DNA of 64,000 nucleotides from Streptomyces sp. NBC_00247 (GTDB taxonomy: Bacteria; Actinomycetota; Actinomycetes; Streptomycetales; Streptomycetaceae): the NCBI RefSeq assembly GCF_036188265.1, contig NZ_CP108093.1:6973001-7037000 (forward strand). The letters are read 5' to 3'. Shown one piece after another: positions 34,694-42,157 of this stretch. The notes under the pieces are model-generated. The model searched no databases. It was not told the DNA's origin and saw only the letters and a list, made by a program, of their open reading frames with translations. The number at the start of each line of letters is the position of its first letter. Position 1 is the stretch's first letter. The position numbers were made by a program, and so were the translations under genes.

Positions 34694-35800
34694 GTGGTGC
34701 AGTCGAGGAGTGTGCAGTGGATCCCCGCCGTCGTCATCGTTCTGGCGGTCGTCGTCGACCTGCTGACCCCGCACGACGTGACCTCGGCGCCGCTGCTCAT
34801 CGCGGCACCGGTCATCGCGGGCCCGCTCCTGCGGCCCCGGGGCATCGTTCTGACCGGGCTCGCCTCGATGGCCGTGCACGCGGTGCTCGCACGCGTCGAC
34901 GGCACCTTCGGCTGGCACCGGGGGGTCGCCAACCAGCTCACCCTGCTGGCCGTGACCGTACTGGCGCTCTTCATCAACCGGAGGCTGGACCGCCAGAACG
35001 CCCACACCCTGCGCGCCAGGCAGGTGGCCGCCGTGGCCCAACGCGCCGTCCTGCCCGACCCGCCCGAGAGGATCGGGGCCCTGCGCGTCGCGGCACGCTA
35101 CGTACCCGCCGAGGACGAGGCACTCATCGGAGGCGACCTCTACGTCGTCCAGGACACCCCGCACGGCATCCGCGCCCTGATCGGCGACGTACGGGGCAAG
35201 GGCCTCGGTGCGGTCAGCGCGGTCTGCTCCGACCTCGGTGCCTTCCGGTACGCGGCGGACGAGGCCGAGGACCTCGCCGCCCTGGCCCGAGCCATGGAAC
35301 GGGCCCTCACCCGGGAGGGCGACCGGCGCGGCGGACTGGAACGGGCGGAGGGCTTCACGACGGGCCTGCTCGCCGAATTCGCCGCCGACCTCTCGTCCGT
35401 ACGCCTCGTCAACCGGGGGCATCCCCCACCGGTCCTGCTCGACGTGCAGGGCGCCGCGACGCTGCTCGTTCCGTCCGAGGAAGCGCCCCCGCTGGGCATC
35501 GGCGCGCTGCAGGACTGGACGGCGCCCATCGACACCTTCGACTTCCCGCCCGGCGCCACCCTCATCCTCTACACCGACGGCGTCAGCGAGTCCCGGGACA
35601 GCGCCGGCACCTTCTACGACGCCACCCTGCGACTGCCCGTCCTGGCCAGGCGCCGCATCGCCCTGGGCGACCCGGTCGCCCCGGGACAGATCCTCGACGC
35701 GCTGATCCGCGACGTCCGGCGCCACACCGGCGACCGGCCGCAGGACGACCAGGCACTGCTCGCCCTGCACCGCCCGCCGGAAGCAACTTTTCGGTGGTAG
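34694..35800 (+). CDS. SpoIIE/PP2C-type phosphatase with N-terminal helices
   Basis: This protein of about 368 residues has three N-terminal membrane helices (WIPAVVIVLAVVVDLL, PLLIAAPVIAGPLL, NQLTLLAVTVLALF) and a SpoIIE-type serine phosphatase domain. The domain shows the metal Asp motifs GGDLYVV, IGDVRGKG, NRGHPPPVLL and LYTDGVSE. Such phosphatases usually act on anti-anti-sigma factors. The start is unclear: the frame is open to an ATG at 34562 with a weak site, but the region before 34694 is basic and unlike the family. I favour the GTGs at 34694/34697, which follow GGGGGA. The Wbl gene follows 76 bases later. Confidence 0.85.
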   Translation: MVQSRSVQWIPAVVIVLAVVVDLLTPHDVTSAPLLIAAPVIAGPLLRPRGIVLTGLASMAVHAVLARVDGTFGWHRGVANQLTLLAVTVLALFINRRLDRQNAHTLRARQVAAVAQRAVLPDPPERIGALRVAARYVPAEDEALIGGDLYVVQDTPHGIRALIGDVRGKGLGAVSAVCSDLGAFRYAADEAEDLAALARAMERALTREGDRRGGLERAEGFTTGLLAEFAADLSSVRLVNRGHPPPVLLDVQGAATLLVPSEEAPPLGIGALQDWTAPIDTFDFPPGATLILYTDGVSESRDSAGTFYDATLRLPVLARRRIALGDPVAPGQILDALIRDVRRHTGDRPQDDQALLALHRPPEATFRW

Positions 35801-35876
35801 GTGGTTTCGGCCCCCGGCTGTCGGTCACCCGACACCAGAGACGAAAACACCCGACCGGCCACCGGAAGTGGGAACC

Positions 35877-36131
35877 ATGGAGAACTGGCGCACACGAGCG
35901 GCCTGCCGCGAGGAGGACCCGGACCTCTTCTTCCCGATCGGGAGCACCGGGCCCGCGCTCGTCCAGGCCGAGGAAGCCAAAGCCGTCTGCCACACCTGCC
36001 CCGTACGGGAGCAGTGCCTGCGATGGGCCCTCGACAACAACCAGGACGCGGGGGTGTGGGGCGGACTGGCGGAGGACGAACGCCGCGCGCTCAAGCGCCG
36101 CGACCGCCGCAGGGTGGGTCAGCGCGGCTGA
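35877..36131 (+). CDS. WhiB-like (Wbl) iron-sulphur regulator, WblE/WhiB1 type
   Basis: This 84-residue Wbl protein has four cluster cysteines, Cys10, Cys38, Cys41 and Cys47 (RAAC, CHTC, EQC), the GVWGG turn and a basic C-terminus (RRALKRRDRRR). The start MENWRTRAACREEDPDLFFP closely resembles WblE of Streptomyces and WhiB1 of mycobacteria, which bind a [4Fe-4S] cluster and partner the principal sigma factor. The ATG at 35877 has GGAAGTGGGA before it. It lies just after the SpoIIE-type phosphatase on the same strand. Confidence 0.93.
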   Translation: MENWRTRAACREEDPDLFFPIGSTGPALVQAEEAKAVCHTCPVREQCLRWALDNNQDAGVWGGLAEDERRALKRRDRRRVGQRG

Positions 36132-36233
36132 GGAGCGGGGCCGTCCCGTGCGGGCCGAGGACGCGGCGGCCCGGCCGCGGAACGTACCGACGGGAGTGCT
36201 CTGCGCGGCCCGGGAGCGGGTACACGATGAGCC

Positions 36234-36575
36234 ATGGACCTCACCGCTTGGCTCGTCATCGGCGCTGTCGCCGCGCTGCTCACCATGGGTGTCGCCGCCG
36301 TCCTGCTCGTACGCGTGGTGCGTGCGCGCAAACTCCTCACCCAGGCCGGGATCCCGCTCCGCTCCAAGGCCCTGTTCTGGGCAGCGGTGATCTACACGAT
36401 CTCGCCCGTCGACCTCATCCCCGATCCCGTCTACCTCGACGACATCGGCTTCCTCCTCGTCGCCCTCCGCTCCCTGCACTCGGCCGCGAGCGCGGCCGGC
36501 ATCGGGACGCGGGCGGGCGCGGGCCGGCGGAGCCGCGAGAAGACGCTGCCCAGGGTCACGCCCGACGGCGGCTGA
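36234..36575 (+). CDS. DUF1232 membrane protein
   Basis: This 113-residue protein has an N-terminal helix (about 5-26) and a second hydrophobic segment carrying the DUF1232 signature FWAAVIYTISPVDLIPDPVYLDDIGFL. The family is widespread and small; its role is not established. The C-terminus is basic. It reads in the same direction as the Wbl gene with a 100-base gap. Confidence 0.88.
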   Translation: MDLTAWLVIGAVAALLTMGVAAVLLVRVVRARKLLTQAGIPLRSKALFWAAVIYTISPVDLIPDPVYLDDIGFLLVALRSLHSAASAAGIGTRAGAGRRSREKTLPRVTPDGG

Positions 36576-36723
36576 GCGGATACGGCGGCGGCGCCGCCGG
36601 GGCGTGCCGTGCCGGCGTGGAAAGCGTGCGGCCTTGGCCCGGCCGGGGGACGGCCGGGGCGGCAACCTTTGTCCGGCCGGGGGCGACTGACGTACGCAAC
36701 CCGTCACCCGCCCCCGGCCGAAA

Positions 36724-38640
36724 GTGCGTACCGTGAACCCCACATCCGCTTTTGCCCGTTCCCCCCACCCTCGTGGCAGGCGCCGCCGGACCGCCCGGAC
36801 CCGCACGCTGGTCAGCTCGCTGACCGCCGCTCTCCTCGCCGCCGCCGGCCTCGTCGCCGCGGGACAGACCTCGCACGCCGCCACTTTGCGGCAGGCCGAG
36901 GCGCTGGACCGGGGCGTCGTCAGCGTGCACACCGACACCGGCAACCTCATCAGCTGGCGCTGGCTCGGCACGGACCCCGACGCCGTCGCGTTCAACGTCT
37001 ACCGGGCCGGTACCAAGGTCAACGCCTCACCCATCACGGGCTCGACCAACTACTTCCACGCCGACGCCCCCGCCACGGCCGACTACACCGTCCGCGCCGT
37101 GGTCGGCGGCGTCGAACAGGCCGACTCCGTCCACGCCGTCCAGTTCCGCTCCGGATACAAGGACGTGCCGATCAGCCCGCCCGCCGGCGGCACCACCCCG
37201 GACGGCGTCGCCTATACCTACGAGGCCAACGACGTCTCCGTGGGCGACCTGGACGGCGACGGAGCCCTCGACTTCGTCCTCAAGTGGCAGCCCACCAACG
37301 CCAAGGACAACTCTCAGTCCGGCTACACCGGCAACACCGTCGTCGACGGAATCAAACTCGACGGCACCCGGCTGTGGCGCGTCGACCTGGGCCGCAACAT
37401 CCGCTCGGGCGCGCACTACACGCAGTTCCAGGTGTACGACTACGACGGCGACGGCGAGGCCGAAGTCGCGATGAAGACCTCGGACGGCACGGTCGACGGC
37501 AAGGGAACCACCATCGGCAGCGCCTCCGCCGACCACCGCAACTCCTCGGGCTACGTCCTCACCGGCCCCGAGTACCTGACCATGTTCAACGGCCGTACCG
37601 GCGCGGCCATGGGATCCGTCGACTACGTCCCCGCCCGCGGCACCGTCTCCTCGTGGGGCGACTCCTACGGCAACCGGGTCGACCGCTTCCTCGCCGGGAC
37701 GGCCTACCTCGACGGCTCCCGGCCCTCCCTCATCATGGCGCGCGGCTACTACACACGTACCGTCATCGCCGCCTGGGACTGGCGGGGCGGCGCGTTCACC
37801 CGGCGGTGGACCTTCGACACCAGCAGCTCCACCAACACCGGCCGGGGATACGACGGCCAGGGCAACCACCAGCTGTCCGTCGCCGACGTCGACGCCGACG
37901 GCAAGGACGAGATCGTGTACGGTGCCATGGCGGTGGACGACAACGGCGCCTCTCTGTGGACCACCAAGAACGGCCACGGCGACGCCCAGCACGTCGGCGA
38001 CCTCGACCCCTCCCGGGCAGGCCTGGAGGAGTTCAAAGTGGACGAGGACAGCTCCAAGCCCTCGTCCTGGATGGCCGACGCGCGCACCGGACAGATCCTC
38101 TGGTCGACCCCCGCCAGCGGTGACAACGGCCGCGGCGTCTCCGGCGACATCTGGTCCGGCAGCCCCGGCGCCGAGTCCTGGTCCTCGGCCGCGGACGGCG
38201 TGCGCAGCCCCTCCGGCGCCGTCGTCGCCTCCCGCAAGCCGTCCAGCACCAACTTCCTGACCTGGTGGGACGGCGACACCACACGCGAACTGCTCGACTC
38301 CACCCACATCGACAAGTACGGCACCTCGTCCGACACCCGGCTGCTCACCGGTGCCTCCGTGCACGCCAACAACGGCACGAAGGCCACCCCCGCGATCTCC
38401 GGGGACCTCTTCGGCGACTGGCGCGAAGAAGTCGTCTGGCCGACGACCAACAACACCGCCCTGCGGATCTACTCCACGCCGTACGAGACCACGACCCGCA
38501 TCACCACGCTGCTCCACGACACCCAGTACCGCACCGCTCTGGCCTGGCAGAACACGGCCTACAACCAGCCCCCGCACCCGAGCTTCGCCATCGGCAGCGG
38601 GATGCCGACAGCCCCGCGGCCGGCGATCACGACGCCGTAG
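36724..38640 (+). CDS. Secreted rhamnogalacturonan lyase, PL11 type
   Basis: This 638-residue protein has a signal peptide ending near HA-AT (about residue 52) and an eight-bladed, calcium-binding beta-propeller of the YesW/YesX family. FnIII-like N-terminal sequence (NLISWRWLGTDPDAVAFNVYRAG) is followed by repeated calcium loops such as DLDGDGALD, DYDGDGEAE and DVDADGKDE. PL11 enzymes cleave the backbone of pectin rhamnogalacturonan I by beta-elimination outside the cell. Length is normal and no extra binding module is present. Start GTG at 36724 has only a weak site; GTG 36733 is an alternative. A strong hairpin follows the stop. Confidence 0.92.
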   Translation: MRTVNPTSAFARSPHPRGRRRRTARTRTLVSSLTAALLAAAGLVAAGQTSHAATLRQAEALDRGVVSVHTDTGNLISWRWLGTDPDAVAFNVYRAGTKVNASPITGSTNYFHADAPATADYTVRAVVGGVEQADSVHAVQFRSGYKDVPISPPAGGTTPDGVAYTYEANDVSVGDLDGDGALDFVLKWQPTNAKDNSQSGYTGNTVVDGIKLDGTRLWRVDLGRNIRSGAHYTQFQVYDYDGDGEAEVAMKTSDGTVDGKGTTIGSASADHRNSSGYVLTGPEYLTMFNGRTGAAMGSVDYVPARGTVSSWGDSYGNRVDRFLAGTAYLDGSRPSLIMARGYYTRTVIAAWDWRGGAFTRRWTFDTSSSTNTGRGYDGQGNHQLSVADVDADGKDEIVYGAMAVDDNGASLWTTKNGHGDAQHVGDLDPSRAGLEEFKVDEDSSKPSSWMADARTGQILWSTPASGDNGRGVSGDIWSGSPGAESWSSAADGVRSPSGAVVASRKPSSTNFLTWWDGDTTRELLDSTHIDKYGTSSDTRLLTGASVHANNGTKATPAISGDLFGDWREEVVWPTTNNTALRIYSTPYETTTRITTLLHDTQYRTALAWQNTAYNQPPHPSFAIGSGMPTAPRPAITTP

Positions 38641-38645
38641 CGTTC

Positions 38646-38690
38646 CGGTGCGTCACCCGGGGCGCAGTGGCCGTCCCGGGTGACGCACCG
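38646..38690 (+). terminator. Hairpin terminator after the PL11 lyase gene
   Basis: Arms 38646-38661 and 38675-38690 form a perfect 16-bp stem (CGGTGCGTCACCCGGG) around a 13-base loop, starting five bases after the stop codon. Confidence 0.9.
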
Positions 38691-38717
38691 GTACAGCCCG
38701 TCCCGGTACAGCCCGTC
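38688..38717. repeat. Tandem 15-bp duplication
   Basis: CCGGTACAGCCCGTC occurs twice in direct tandem (38688-38702, 38703-38717), beginning in the right arm of the terminator. It is probably a small local duplication. Confidence 0.85.
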
Positions 38718-38759
38718 CCGGTGCGGCTCGGGGAAGGCGACCCAGCCCCGACGGACCGT

Positions 38760-38804
38760 GGGGGAGGCGACCGCGGGTGGAAGCCACCCGCGGCCGCCTC
38801 CCCC
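38760..38804. terminator. Second hairpin with C-run, end of DUF6221-like gene
   Basis: GGGGGAGGCG and CCGCGGGTGG pair with CCACCCGCGG and CGCCTCCCCC with one mismatch (A38770/C38794), giving a 20-bp stem with a 3-base loop. It is followed by the rest of a run of ten C residues. It may stop leftward transcription from 38955. Confidence 0.75.
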
Positions 38805-38954
38805 CCCCCGTTCGTGGGTGACTTGCCGCTCAGCCGCCGCCGCTGACGACGATTCCGACTCTCGTTCGCGGGTGCGTGGCCTCGACGTAGAAATCCGCGG
38901 CGGCCCGCCAACGTTCGATCCACTCCTCCGGGCCCTGCTCGCGTCCCCCGTGCT

Positions 38955-39386
38955 CTACGGACGCCACTCGACGAGGTAGTCCGGGTGATCGGAGTACGAC
39001 AGCGCGAGGTGACGCGCGGCGATGTCGACGTCCGCGCGTTCCCCACCGGTCGAGGAGCGGCTCACCGGGTCCGAGGAAGTCTCGCCCGGACCGGGCCTCC
39101 CGCACCGGTCCAGCAGCCCCCGCACCGCTTCGACCTCCCGCAGGGTGCGCGCCGGATCGTGCAGCGCGATGTGCTCGGCACGTGCGGCGTCCTCGTCGGA
39201 ACCGCCGATTTCGGGGCCGGTCGTGGCGAGCGGCGGGGCATCGTCCGCGAGGGAGTCCGTCAGGGAGTACACGCCTGTGCCCAGAGCCTGCCATGACGGG
39301 GCCGGGCCCGCGCCGCTCGCCGCGAGCGCCGCCGCCTCGCGCTCGGCGAGACGGGCGCGGAGGAAGGTCACGAGGTCGTCAGGCAC
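38955..39386 (-). CDS. DUF6221-like small protein
   Basis: This 143-residue soluble protein fits a small Streptomyces family (DUF6221-like). It starts PDDLVTFLRARLAEREAAAL, has the HIALHDPARTLREVEAVRGLLD block and ends LALSYSDHPDYLVEWRP. Function is unknown; such genes are often linked to phage- or plasmid-type regions, but nothing mobile is nearby. The start is GTG at 39386. Confidence 0.82.
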   Translation of the reverse strand: MPDDLVTFLRARLAEREAAALAASGAGPAPSWQALGTGVYSLTDSLADDAPPLATTGPEIGGSDEDAARAEHIALHDPARTLREVEAVRGLLDRCGRPGPGETSSDPVSRSSTGGERADVDIAARHLALSYSDHPDYLVEWRP

Positions 39387-39737
39387 GGCTCGGCTCCCCG
39401 GTGCCCCGGAGGTGGGCGACGTACGGGCGGGCGGTCTTCCCGTCGTCGCTCGGCGGATGCTTCATGGTCGCAGTATGACCTCGGGCGGGAACGGTGGAGA
39501 AACGCCACCCGGTCACAGGTGCTTCGACCGGTACCGGTCCCGGCGGTGCACGACCGGCCACCCGCGCGTAGCGCGCGACCGGCTTCGGGGTGCGCGCACC
39601 CGCCCGCCAGGCGGGTGCGCGGTGCGGTCGGGCACGGGGCGAGGGCGCCCATGTGCCTCAGGGCCCGTGCGTCCGGTGGCTGCGAGGCGTGATTTCCCCG
39701 GGGGGCCTTCCGGGCCCGGGCCGGGCGCGCGTCCCTC
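39387..39737. other. Non-coding spacer with palindrome and hairpin
   Basis: No gene is supported in these 351 bases. They hold a perfect 14-bp palindrome, GACCGGTACCGGTC (39526-39539), about 140 bases upstream of the DUF6221-like start. An 11-bp stem hairpin (39594-39604 with 39610-39620, GCGCACCCGCC) could end the leftward ATPase gene. Confidence 0.6.
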
Positions 39738-40163
39738 TCAGCGGCCGATCGTGGCCACGACGACCTTCCCGCCACCCTCCCGGCTCCGCACCTGCACGTC
39801 GTGCGCGAGCCGCCGGATCATGGGCCAGCCGAAGCCGCCGGTCCGGCCCGTGAGGTCGGGGGTGCGGTCCTGGGGGTGGGCGGAACTGCGGTCGGAGACC
39901 CGGATCTGCAGGGCCCGGCGATCCGCTGCGAACCGGAGCGAGGACACACCCCCGGCATGGCGGATCGCGTTGGTCACCAGTTCCGACACGAGCAGGAGCA
40001 GGTTCTGGACCGTGTCGGAACGGGGCGGTGGATCGAGCCGTTCGAGAAAGGCGGCGATCGCGTCCCGGGCTTCGGCGGCACGCTGCGGACGGCAGACGAA
40101 TTCGACCCGTGAGTCAGTCGGCCCGTGGGAAGAGGAATCGTTGGTCAGAACCTGATGGTGCAT
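39738..40163 (-). CDS. Anti-sigma-factor-type ATP-binding protein (RsbW-like)
   Basis: This 141-residue GHKL-fold protein has the N-box LLLVSELVTNAIRHA, a G1-like RVSDRSS and GGFGWPMIRRLA. Streptomyces have many such HATPase_c_2 proteins that act as serine kinases or anti-sigma factors in SpoIIE-type partner switching. No sigma factor or STAS-domain partner is adjacent; the nearest phosphatase is at 34694. A hairpin downstream may be its terminator. It is divergent from the 55-residue hydrophobic protein. Confidence 0.88.
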   Translation of the reverse strand: MHHQVLTNDSSSHGPTDSRVEFVCRPQRAAEARDAIAAFLERLDPPPRSDTVQNLLLLVSELVTNAIRHAGGVSSLRFAADRRALQIRVSDRSSAHPQDRTPDLTGRTGGFGWPMIRRLAHDVQVRSREGGGKVVVATIGR

Positions 40164-40444
40164 GTGAATTACCCCGTCAAGAGAATTCCGTGGTCCCTCT
40201 TCATGTACCCAGACGAAAAGGGTTCAAGGATCGCTCCCATTGATCGATTGCGGAGAGTGCGCGGAATTGTGCGGGGCGCGTGAAGTCTCTCGGGGTGCGC
40301 GGTGTACTCGATCACCGCGGAGAGAGTCGCACCTGGTCACAGCAGTACTGGCAGGGTGGGGCGGTGAGCCGGGAAGAGCTCGTCGAACCCAGGAGGTGTG
40401 TCGTCCGCGCGTGCGGGCACATGAGTGGTCGGAGGTTGATAATC

Positions 40445-40612
40445 ATGGTCCCGCTTCTTCTTGTGCTGCTTCTCGCTCTTGTTCTCTTCGGTGCCGGATT
40501 CGCTCTTAACATACTGTGGTGGATCGCCGTGATCGTACTGGTGGTGTGGCTGCTGGGCTTCTTCGTGCGCCCGGCCTCCAGTGGCCGGAAGGGACGCTGG
40601 TACCGCTGGTGA
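40445..40612 (+). CDS. 55-residue hydrophobic protein
   Basis: This small membrane protein, MVPLLLVLLLALVLFGAGFA then a second helix (WWIAVIVLVVWLLGFF), has a basic Trp/Tyr tail (GRWYRW). It closely fits a small hydrophobic family common in Streptomyces and is likely stress-related, though its role is unknown. GGAGGT eight bases before the ATG fixes the start and rules out longer frames from 40280 or 40421. Confidence 0.88.
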   Translation: MVPLLLVLLLALVLFGAGFALNILWWIAVIVLVVWLLGFFVRPASSGRKGRWYRW

Positions 40613-40746
40613 CGAATCCGGTCCGACATGTGTGACGGGACGGATTCCTGACCCACTGCCGGTCCGCGGGCGGCCCCGGTGACGTGATGTCACCGGGGCC
40701 GCCCGCGTCGTGCACCCGCGACCGCCGACGGGCGGAACGCGGACGC

Positions 40747-41679
40747 TCACGAGTCAGGGGTGAGCAGTTCCGAGAGGTGCGCGGTGAAGCCGGTGAGGCG
40801 ATCGCGCTCCGGTCCGGTCCGGGCGACGCGGAAGCCGTGACGGAATCCGTGGAAGGTGGCGGTGACGGCATGCCACTGGGCCCAGCGCCGGACGCGTTCA
40901 CGGTCGAGCTCCGCCGCCTCGGCGTAGATGTCCAGCGTGCGGTTCACCGCACGGCGCAGGTCGTCCGACTCGATGAGGGAGAAGGCCCGCGACTTGAGTA
41001 AGGTCCCCGCGTCGTAGGCGGGTTCACCGGCGTATCCCTTCGGGTCGACCGCCAGCCACGGTTCGCGGTCGGCGCGCAGGATGTTCCTGCCGTGCAGATC
41101 GCCGTGGACGACCGTGTCCGGCTGGCACCGGCCGAGCTCCCGGACGGTCGCCCGTGCGTGATCGAGTGCCCGGACCGGTATCGCGTCCGGCATCAGCTCG
41201 GCGTCGGAACGCAGCTCCTCCTCCCAGGCGTCCGCTCGCTCCCGCAGTCGGGGGAGGCCGGCCGGAGCGGGGACGGCGAGCCTGCGGCTGAGGGCCCCGG
41301 CGACCGCCGCGACCGTGTCGGGATCCGCCGACTCCGCCAGGGTGGACGTCCCCGCCCGTTCGAGGAGCATGGCGAACCGTTCGTCGTCCCGTTGGTGCAA
41401 CAGCACGGCGCCGCGACCGCGCCACGCCGCGAGACCGTCGGGCTCGTGGACGTTGCCCGGGTGCGGGAAGGACACCTTGATCACGGCCGCGCCCCCGGAC
41501 CGCCGCCGGACCGGGACGACGACTCCGATGCCACCGTGCGCGATCCGCCCGTCCTGGACGCAGTTCCACCGGTCGAGGAGGTTTTCGACGAGCAGCGGGA
41601 GTCCGTCGAGCCACGCTCTCCCGTGTGCGCCTTCGCGCCCGAGGGTGACACGGGCGAAGGTGTCCGGAATCTCGATCAT
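40747..41679 (-). CDS. Aminoglycoside/hydroxyurea-type phosphotransferase (APH(6) family)
   Basis: This kinase of about 310 residues matches the family that includes streptomycin 6-phosphotransferase and the hydroxyurea phosphotransferase. It has the P-loop-like GGIGVVVPVRR and AVIKVSFPHPGNVHEPDGLAAW, the catalytic VHGDLHGRNIL and the metal Asp in LAVDPKGYAGEPAYDAG. The substrate may be an antibiotic or another small alcohol, so resistance is possible but not shown. The ATG at 41679 is preferred over a GTG at 41703. It is not beside an antibiotic cluster. Confidence 0.88.
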   Translation of the reverse strand: MIEIPDTFARVTLGREGAHGRAWLDGLPLLVENLLDRWNCVQDGRIAHGGIGVVVPVRRRSGGAAVIKVSFPHPGNVHEPDGLAAWRGRGAVLLHQRDDERFAMLLERAGTSTLAESADPDTVAAVAGALSRRLAVPAPAGLPRLRERADAWEEELRSDAELMPDAIPVRALDHARATVRELGRCQPDTVVHGDLHGRNILRADREPWLAVDPKGYAGEPAYDAGTLLKSRAFSLIESDDLRRAVNRTLDIYAEAAELDRERVRRWAQWHAVTATFHGFRHGFRVARTGPERDRLTGFTAHLSELLTPDS

Positions 41680-41959
41680 TCTCCGAGGGTAGGTGGGTCT
41701 CACGGGCTGCGGTGGTCCTTGTGGCGACCCCTGTCGTCGGGCCGCCCGCGGTGGGCTGCCGCCGGTTCCGCCGACGGCTTCGGAACTTGCGAGGATGAAC
41801 GCAAAGGCCCCGCCCGGCGCGCGGACGCGTCCAATTCCCGCACGCCGTCACGCCGTCAACTCCTTTGCACGAAAAGACATGTGAGCAGGTGGGATGCGGT
41901 TCGCGGACAGCCGCTCAGCCGCGTTCGCGGAAACCGCCGACCGATCTCTGCTGCATCTA

Positions 41960-42095
41960 TTGACGGCCCTGTGGGCTACTCCTACGGTATGCGCCGGGAG
42001 AGCGCTCTCTCCGAGTTCTTCCTCTCGCATCGGTTCCGGTGAACCCTCACGCACTCTGACGGGCGGGGTGTGCGGCTGGGCGAGAGAGCGCTCTC
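41960..42095 (+). promoter_or_regulatory. Promoter with paired LacI-type operators
   Basis: TTGACG (41960-41965) and TACGGT (41983-41988) are 17 bp apart, a good housekeeping-type promoter. The 12-bp palindrome GAGAGCGCTCTC occurs twice, at 41998-42009 just after the predicted start point and at 42084-42095 in the leader, 86 bp centre to centre. Both copies are flanked G-N and N-C. The GAGCGCTC core is shared with the CebR operator of Streptomyces. Confidence 0.8.
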
Positions 42096-42157
42096 CCGTA
42101 GGGGTGGTCCGCCGGTCGGCGGACCGCGGTGTGCGTTCCGAGAAGGAGCAGCGACGT

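Noticed and set aside
40205..40210. GGGTAC (minus strand) as a sigma-B-type -10 for the RsbW-like gene
   Set aside because: No matching GNNT element is found 14-16 bases upstream, so the promoter call is too weak.
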